Assembly (NCBI GenBank): GCA_002205965.3
Contig: NADL03000466.1
Location: 1,240,001-1,304,000, forward strand
Length of the DNA: 64,000 nucleotides
Reading direction: 5' to 3'
From: Kappaphycus alvarezii
Lineage: Eukaryota > Rhodophyta > Florideophyceae > Gigartinales > Solieriaceae
Part shown: positions 56,592 through 64,000 of the stretch, piece after piece
Numbering within the stretch: position 1 is the stretch's first letter
Layout of the letters: each line of letters begins with the position of its first letter
Program-made: the position numbers and the translations under genes
Notes under the pieces: model-generated
What the model was told of the DNA's origin: nothing
Databases searched by the model: none
What the model saw: the letters and a program-made list of their open reading frames with translations, nothing else

Positions 56592-59500
56592 GTGAGATAT
56601 AAACTATTTTATGTTTCATCACTGGTTTATGGTAATTTAATGCTCGGAGCGGTGAATATTTACGCCGCCGAAACTGAAACTGTTTCCATATTAAGAATGT
56701 ATTATTTTTTCCAATTGCGAGGGAAATTTTAAACGAATCAATTCAAAAGCGAGGCACTATTAAAAAATAGAACTTTGAATCGCTATTTTACACAAAATAG
56801 GTATGTTTTAAATGGATTTTTTTCTGCGTAACATTTTATTTAGTATTGCTGTGAGATTTTTTAAGTATACTCGGACCTGAAATGAAAAATTTTCCACTTA
56901 ATAAATTTGCCATCCAGCCTCTAGCTGTTGGCTTAGTGATTGACCAGCTTTTTAGAGCTTTGGAAATCTTACTCTATTGTAAAAGACGTTTCCATTCAGC
57001 AGTAAATAACACGTTCTTTTACATTAATGCATGTATTTAGTGCTTCATTGTCCGTATTCTAATATTTACACTTAGCTTTCTCTTGGAATTGAAAGGAATG
57101 TTTTAGATACGTTCCCGACAAAATATATGCAATAATTTCTCGTAGAGAACAAATTTGCTCATACAGAGGCCCATGTACAGTAACTTGTGGGTTTTCACTA
57201 GCTGCGATGATGTCAAATATCAAATAAATATTTTTAAAGCTTTTCATTCCTTTTAAATTAAGATTTTTCAAATGTATGTTCCTCTGATCATAGATAATCA
57301 AAATTTTACGCAACCAAAAATAAATTTAACTATCTTTTAACATGTTCTTCGCTTCATATCTGTTGATCATATTTTTTTAATATTGTTTAGAGCATGTGCC
57401 ATAATCAATTCCGCAAAAACGGTAATCAAATACGAATGTAGAAAAAATGGGGCCCATAGGTTATGTTTGTGTTTAAGTGCTCACTTCAGTATTATTTATC
57501 CTCTTTTCATCATGGGACTGCATTCAAGATTAGGCTACAGGGATGCAGTGGGACTTGCTTGACCAGTGGCATTATTTTCGACATAATTCGTTGATCCTTT
57601 TTTTGCTCCTAGTCAGTCATTTGAACCTTTTCCAGTTCTTGAGGGTATTTTGTGGACTTTTTATCACCCGCGCGTATTGGATCATCTATGTATACAACTT
57701 CGCCGTTTCAATAAAAAGATAAGAACCAACAGAGAGCTGAAGTTATAGTCGGTATGGATTCGTTTCTGGATTTTGTAGTGGAGTACACAATTTATCATAC
57801 CGTACTTCTCAAGGTTCGCATATCTCGTATATAGAAAACGACGAAGTACTCTGATATGCAGTGCGTGAAATTGGAGTTGGTAGATTTTATGTCATCTTAT
57901 ATGGCTTAAATTGCTTCTTACTGCCAATTCTGGTGCTCTGTTCAGTTGCTGGGAAATTATTTCTCAGGAAAAAAATTGATTAGCTCAATTACACAGAAAT
58001 AATGCTTTAAAAAGTTCCATTATAGATGAGAAATACCTGGGCAACTATGTGTGTCTGTTTGAAATGCTGCACTTCTTTAGCGCTCTTTAAGATAATATAT
58101 TTCCTTTTAAGGGTATTTCGTCTTAATACTATTATCAGGCAGAAGATTTTTTTATTTTCAAAGTTAACCAAGAGGTTTTTCAAAACTCTACATATGTTTG
58201 CTGATAGATACTAGAAAATGGTTAGGAAATACGGATATGCAATATTATTTTCCAATTATACAGTATTATTTATAATTGATATTAAACATGAGTAGCGCAT
58301 TTTATTTACCGTCGAGGTAATTTTAAAGACCAAAAGCCGCATTTTTGGAAATAAATGTGCCTGTGTTTATTTTAAAATACATTTAAGTTCAAAGGAAAGA
58401 TTTAACGAGAAACAAATTTAAAATCTGAGGCATTGTACGCAGTTGCTTGAAAGATTGAGTCACGGCTTTCATCCACACAGGGCCGTCTATGTAATGCAGT
58501 GATTATTTTTACTCAATATATATTTCATCAGGTTTTCTTTAGTCAATGCAGAAGCTTTGACTGACTGCAGTTTGACACAATGTCAAAATAGAGTGCTGTA
58601 AAAATCGGAATATTTTCCATCTCCTTCTAGTTACCCTGTAGAAATTATACGAGACCTTACTAACAGATATTAAAACTATCGAAGCAAATCATTTCATCTG
58701 TAGGCCGGAGATTTACTGGGCCACAGTCTTGTGTCTGTTGGATCCACTGTTTAAATCACGGATATGAGCTGAATAAGGCTCAATACTGGTCCAATTTCGG
58801 GCGCTACGGCTTCAGTTTCAGGTTACGTTCCCCGAAAATGACTTTATTTGAACTAAGTTCACTTGAACAGATACATAAAGCCTACATATTTCATAATTTT
58901 TATATTTTTAAGGCCACTCAGCAATTCCTGCCCTTCTTACTCCCCCCTATCTCGCTCTACCTCATTCTGTGTAAATTTGAAACAGAAAATAACACTTTTA
59001 TAATCTTCCTTCATCTATCTCACCTCCCTCTTCAGGGAGGTGACCTTCTCCACCATCCTCATTCGAGGCAGAATACTTACATCATCCCCGCTTTTTACCC
59101 CTTCCTCTCCTTCCTCCCCGCGCCCTAGCACATTTACTGCACTTATTCAACCCTCCGACGACACTCTACTCCTTCTTCCGATTCTCATCCCCTCTAGCGC
59201 CCGTTGGGACTCCCGAGGTAGCGTCAACGTCAGACAAATTTCATCACCCTCTAACATTCTTACCATTCTCCTCCCCGATCATGTCGCCGTTCTCGAGTCT
59301 GCTCAGTGCCCTCCGTACCTATCCGTCCACTTCCCCTCCCTGCCCTAGCCCCATAGCTCTTTCCTTTCACCTGATTGTCCGATTCAACCTCTATTCGATC
59401 CCCTATCCATACGCAGCGTCACTCTCATCTCAGCTTCACCACCACCCTCTCTTCCCGTCTCTACCTCATCCTGACCTTAACAGTCTCCGTCGCTTACGGC

Positions 59501-59851
59501 TCCCCCACGTTCTTCACTCCTTCCGCGGCGTGCATCCGTCTCAGTTCTCACCACGTCACCTATCACCCGCTCATGTGGCCCTCCTTGAACAAATACCCCT
59601 CAGTTTCCGGCCGGGACTTTTCTTTTCTATATCAACCTCACTCTCTCCGTCATCCACAACTCACCCAGCACTGGCAGCATCCCTTTGCACCAGCTCTACA
59701 CCCCAAAAAAACCTTCTTTGCGCCGCTTCACTACCTCTAACGTCCATCTCAGCCGACACTCCCACCCTGGGCATAAAGTTGCTAGGTACATCTGTTGCCC
59801 TGACATCTCTCTCCTAATTACTCACTGATTCCCTTAAGATCCGCTCCAAAC
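56592..59851 (+). repeat. Duplicated block A, right copy
   Basis: It matches 15,146-18,417 in inverted orientation nearly throughout. It starts after a clean break at ~56,592 and ends where the family-1 LTR begins. Hairpin CACCTCCCT-CTTC-AGGGAGGTG lies at 59,021-59,042. Confidence 0.9.
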
Positions 59852-59921
59852 TGTAGTGCAACTGGAACTCACACTGTGCTGCCATCGGCAGAGCTGATTT
59901 TGGTGATCTTTTTTTGATCTT
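59852..59921 (+). repeat. 70-bp stub of a family-1 LTR
   Basis: TGTAGTGCAACTGGAACTC to TTTTGATCT equals the first 70 bp of the LTR that follows block A in the left copy. The rest of the LTR is absent and block B begins at once. Confidence 0.8.
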
Positions 59922-60626
59922 CACCTGCAATGGTAGCATCGCCTGAGTCGTCTACCTCAACCTACCTGTGGATCTCTCACGTCCACATCCATCAGTCTAC
60001 CCTCGTCTTCCACTTTTGCCGCGCGTCTCCATTCTCACCTCACCAACTCCTCTTGTCCTGCAACCTACAGAGTGCTACGGCCAGGTACTGGACAAGAGGC
60101 ACGGAAGCACACGAAGGCCCACAAACTTCAGGTGGTTGGAGATTGTTGCCTTCTTATTTTATCGTTTGGTTGGCTTCGCTGATCTTCGGTCATGTTCAGT
60201 GATCTGCTGTGCTCGAGTGTTGTTGGAATACCGCCTGCTTCTTTTGTGGATAATGAGCCGTGGCCTGGAGCCTAGAGAGCGCTGACGCTAGGGTACCGGC
60301 GCGGGTCTGGAGCAGTGCGAAGGACTACTATTGGACATAATAGTTGGCTGCCTGTGGGTGTTATTGAGGATTTTTGTTGCGGTATTCTTTGGTATACAAG
60401 AACACAACCAGAGTTTCTCACTGGGGTTCTGGGTCCTACATCTGCACCAGGAGAATCTTACCAGGGGTCTGAGGTCCGACTTCTGCACCAGTAGCATCTT
60501 ACCTGAGGTCCGAGTTCCGACCTTTTCAACGAAGAGTATTCGAAGGCCAAGGGTCCGACCCTATCAAAGCTGTAGACGGTGATGGAAGACTGTCAAGGTT
60601 ATAGAAAAAGAATCCTTTGCCAAGCG

Positions 60627-61628
60627 TGTAGTGTAATTGGCACACATAATGTGCTGCCATCGGCAGATCTAATTTTGGTGATCTTTTTTGGGTCTGATTC
60701 ACTGCTAACCAGCAGGCACTGTACTGTACAGTAACGGCAATTTTCTTTTGTCGCCCACTATTATTTTTGGTACTGTATCCTCACCCGATGGGCTTGAGGG
60801 CTTGCAATATGGACCACTCGGCCCCCAAATGGGACCTGATATTTTCGCAAGTGAAAGGCACCTATTGGGCCAAATCGACTTTGCTTATCTCTTACTTGGA
60901 TCTCCCTAACTTGGCTGACCCTAACCTCACTCACCCCGTAGTCTTAGATAACCCTAACCTAGTTAACTAGTATTTATGCCTACATGGCTACTAGGGCTCC
61001 ACATTAAACAGCCACCCCAGTGCTAGCTCTGAACTTAACTCCCAACTTCCGCCTTTGCAGAAATCTTTCTAACGGCAACTTTGGCTATAGCCACGTTTAT
61101 CCGCCCTGGTCTCCCTTTCTATTCACCCCTCTCTATCCAACACTATACAACCCCTTTTATTGTTTGTTTGTGATTTACTCACGCCTGGCGCCCCGGACTC
61201 CGGCGTCTATATACAAATAGGAACTTCAAGGTTGTCGCTGGTGACAAAATCCTTATCTCCAAAGGAGATATTCAGCACAGCTGACCCAATACTACATCTT
61301 CTTTGTCCAGTGCTACTGTTACATCCCTGGTGTATACGGTTCTTTAGCATCGATCGATACCAAGTTTCTAGCATTCCGCGGACCACGGTCAGGCCTTGCA
61401 AACAGGAGGACAAGTATACCGTCCAGCCGTCCAAGTAATTACCCCCGCTCTTCCAACCCCATTTCTCCTCGCCGTCGGCGAGCTGTGCTGCTGCATCGCA
61501 TGGTGCTTAAAGAGAAAGAGGGACTGCGAACACCCTGTGGGTCTTCTTGTGTGTTTGTTGGGTTTCTCATTGTCTGACGGTGTTCCGTTCCTAGACGAGA
61601 AGAACTGCGCACCACGCATTGCACTACA
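60627..61628 (+). repeat. ~1 kb LTR, family 1, copy 4 (right block B)
   Basis: The 1,002-bp LTR starts TGTAGTGTAATTGG and ends GCATTGCACTACA; same sequence as 21,856-22,857 inverted. Confidence 0.9.
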
Positions 61629-61692
61629 AAGCGTAGAAGATAGTTGAACAAGGCGTGCTCTTTCACTTCTTTTTTTTACACTGCGACTAACC

Positions 61693-62225
61693 ATGGCGGG
61701 CGACGACAACGACTCCCTGAGCAGAGTGCCAAAGCTCAAAGTCCCAGCCGATTTCATACAAAGGCGCCGAAAAATGAAGGCCTACTTACTTAGGTCCGAT
61801 CCGCTCTTTGGACTCAAACCAAAGCCGACGAGTCGAGCCGCGTCAAGTTACGCTTTGGAGGTATGGACCCTCAAGAACGCAATAGCTAAAGGGAGCATTT
61901 TTTTGTCTCGGAGATTCCGTGGCTTTGCAGACAAGAATTTTCGTTTACGACGATGACAAAACGTCCGGCGAGTTGTAGGGTGAGTTGGAAAGGATTTTCA
62001 CCATGTCGAAAACTCAAGTGATCCAGAATATCAAACAAAAACTGGACTCCCTGATTTTCAAGGAAGGTGGCAACTTCCATAAGCACGTGGCATCTTTTTT
62101 GTCTAATGTGGGGGAACTAGCCGCATACAACACGGAGATATCAGAGACCGAGAAAACCTACAAGATGTTGCGTTCCCTACCTCCATCCTTCGCTCCGTTG
62201 GCAATGTTTTCAAGTCTGCAAGAGC
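61693..62225 (+). pseudogene. copia-type gag remnant (UBN2-like), right copy
   Basis: It is the same broken gag as the left copy: start MAGDDNDSLS, one frameshift/stop near 61,977, end in the LPPSFAPLAMF region. One Leu codon region (SDPLFGL) differs from the left copy (SDPLLFGL). Confidence 0.75.
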
Positions 62226-62703
62226 TCAATAGCCAAAGTTCCCGCTGGCAAGGTTTCTGCAAAGGCCTACGTTTGTTTTCAAGTTCAGAACTAACACTTG
62301 GTTGCTCTTTATTCCGGTACCCTAGTGGCTCCGTAGGTATATGTACTAGTTAGCTAAGTTAACGCCATCTACAACGGCAGGGTAGATAAAGTCATTGTCA
62401 GTCATGGAATATATATCCAAATAATATATTAGTAAAGTCGATATTTGACCATATAAGCGCCATTCACCTGCAATAATATTGTGTCTAAGCTGAGGAACGA
62501 GTGATCCGGACTGCACGCCCTCAGTCCCAGTCGGTTGAATATACAGTACCGAGACCAATGGTTGTAGACAATCGAAAACGTGCCCTTACTGGACAGTATA
62601 GTACCTGCTGGGAGCACTGTGCTGACATGAACAAAAATTAGATCATAATAAGATCTTCAAGATCAGCTCTGCTGTTGGAATTACAGTAAGAGTTCCTGTT
62701 ACA
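62226..62703 (-). repeat. Partial inverted LTR, right copy
   Basis: Counterpart of 20,784-21,258. It faces the full LTR head-on with the gag remnant between them. Confidence 0.7.
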
Positions 62704-63568
62704 ATTCAAAACTTTCGTAGTATCTTTTTCCGAACTGAGAAGCTGTTCTCGTCCTGCAGTAGATCTCCATCGCTCGTGATAAATCGGAATGCCATCATTG
62801 TTTGTTCCATATGTACTGACTAATAATCCTCTCTCTCGATCAAACCACATGAAAGCTGCAACTATCTTATTTTCATCTGCGGTAGTTTTAATTTCCATGT
62901 GCTCACTTCGGTCTGCGACCTCTTAACCTGAAAAAAGGCTACCAGAAACTAAGAAATTAGAATTATTGGCAGCCCCAAAAACGTAACACTTCTCCAGCAA
63001 CTTTCCGGCAGCCTGAACGGGAGGAAAAGAAAAAAGCACCGCATAAAATCCTATCTGATCCGAACCAATGTTGTACAAGTTGCATCATTGCTTTTGTCCG
63101 CTGTAAACATACCGTATTTGAACTTTCAGTGTCTTCTGAAGACTTCTGAATCTCTATTTTGATTTTCATGCTACTTTCTCCACACTCGGCAGTTCGAGGT
63201 TCATACCCATTTTCCGGTTTCTTATCAAGACCGACTTAGTTCTGAAGTCCTCTCAAAATTCCCTTACCGCTAATTCCATAAACTCTTAACATTTTTGCGT
63301 CCACAAAAATTGAGTCTGACGGCTTCATATGAAGTGGATGATGCTCTTTGATTGCTTCGAAAAAGTCTCTAATCAGTCTCCAACGCCTGCTGGAACTGAA
63401 TTCTTCTTCCTCTGTCAGAGTTTGGGATTCCGAGAAATATTTGAAACGGAGGCCAATGTCAAACCTCCTAAGTCGCATAATATTACCAAAAATTGGACTC
63501 TGCATGTACTTCAATGGAGAAGAATTGACCCAAAAGTTCCTGTGATCGCCAAAATCGAAACGGTTCAC
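62704..63568 (-). pseudogene. piggyBac-like DDE transposase, right copy
   Basis: Minus-strand copy of 19,919-20,783 with the same in-frame stop (at ~63,236), the same Gly in place of the second catalytic Asp, the same putative intron and the same C-terminal truncation. It therefore duplicated after it had died. Near the intron the two copies differ by small indels. In this copy FMWFDRERGLLV reads without the frame change seen in the left copy. Confidence 0.75.
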
Positions 63569-64000
63569 GAGAATGAAACTCCTAAACCCTTAAATTTTCA
63601 CCTGCTGAGCAAACATTGGAATACTTACTTTCCAAAGCGAAGTTCACTGTCCTTTCATCTACAGGCCTGCCAGAGCTCATTGATTTCGGCATCAAACTAC
63701 ACATTTCCCGTGAAAGTGAGATTTTTCTCCTTTAAAACTGGATAATATAATTTCTTGCTCCTGTAAATCGTCCAGAATTTCCAAATTAATGAAAAATATT
63801 CTTTCATAACTTCAACCGTTAGCCACTTTCACGATTACCACGGCTGTTTTTAAATTATTTTGTCTTCTAGCTGGTTCCATACAACTCCCTACAATTGACT
63901 TCAGATGTAAGGAAGCGCACTTTGGTGTGAACCCTACTTCCAGGGAGCAAACTTCCGTCTTTATATTTCACTATCTTGAACGAAATTTGAGTGATATTGC

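Larger units (their letters stand above)
59925..64000 (+). repeat. Duplicated block B, right copy (runs off the window)
   Basis: It matches 19,484-23,562 in inverted orientation to the last base of the window. Contents in order: tail with short direct repeats, full LTR, gag remnant, partial inverted LTR, piggyBac-like remnant. Confidence 0.92.

Noticed and set aside
61629-61692. Primer-binding site behind the family-1 LTR
   Set aside because: AAGCGTAGAAGATAG follows the LTR but matches no tRNA part I can name, so it is not reported as a feature.
1-64000. tRNA, rRNA or CRISPR features
   Set aside because: Looked for B-box-like GGTTCGA.TCC motifs and regularly spaced short repeats; none found. 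The tRNA-like match at 3,618-3,630 is a retroelement primer-binding site.

Overview
The window is nuclear DNA of a eukaryote. It shows spliceosomal introns, eukaryote-only genes (an FG nucleoporin, SF3A2, ARL5, VPS18) and several retrotransposon families. Introns are few and short (126 bp in the ARL5 gene). Genes are tightly packed in one island and surrounded by transposon debris. That layout is typical of a compact but transposon-invaded protist genome. A red alga is my favoured guess, but no single sequence feature proves it. I saw no prokaryotic operon, tRNA, rRNA or CRISPR array.

Layout. (1) 1-24 kb is repeat territory. It holds a ~1 kb LTR family (1,035-2,022; 14,150-15,145; 21,856-22,857), a nearly complete Ty1/copia element with perfect target-site duplications (3,076-8,622), a strongly G-depleted non-coding tract (~9.5-13.1 kb), and duplicated blocks carrying a dead piggyBac-like transposase and a copia-type gag. 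(2) 24.9-43.7 kb is the gene island: a Nup98-type nucleoporin, an eIF4B-like protein, ARL5, SF3A2, an unrecognised gene, mannose-6-phosphate isomerase, a second unrecognised gene and VPS18. (3) 44.0-53.7 kb holds two more degenerate copia-like elements, one on each strand. Arrays of a CCAGTCGACTGG-like motif lie on both sides of the second. (4) 56.6-64.0 kb repeats the material at 15.1-23.6 kb in inverted orientation, but with its two large blocks in circularly permuted order.

The island genes are unrelated housekeeping functions (nuclear pore, translation, splicing, sugar-nucleotide supply, Golgi and vacuolar traffic), not a pathway. Most of them read as well-conserved proteins broken by repeated one-base frameshifts, several visibly in homopolymers. 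I read this mainly as indel error in the assembly, or possibly very recent decay. CDS limits are therefore given as gene spans, with frame changes described.

The most interesting signals are: the permuted inverted duplication around the gene island; a primer-binding site in the complete copia element that matches the anticodon arm of initiator tRNA and contains the gag start codon; a palindromic TACTGTACAGTA-type repeat scattered between genes; the opposed motif arrays around a copia remnant; and two conserved-looking but unrecognised genes.
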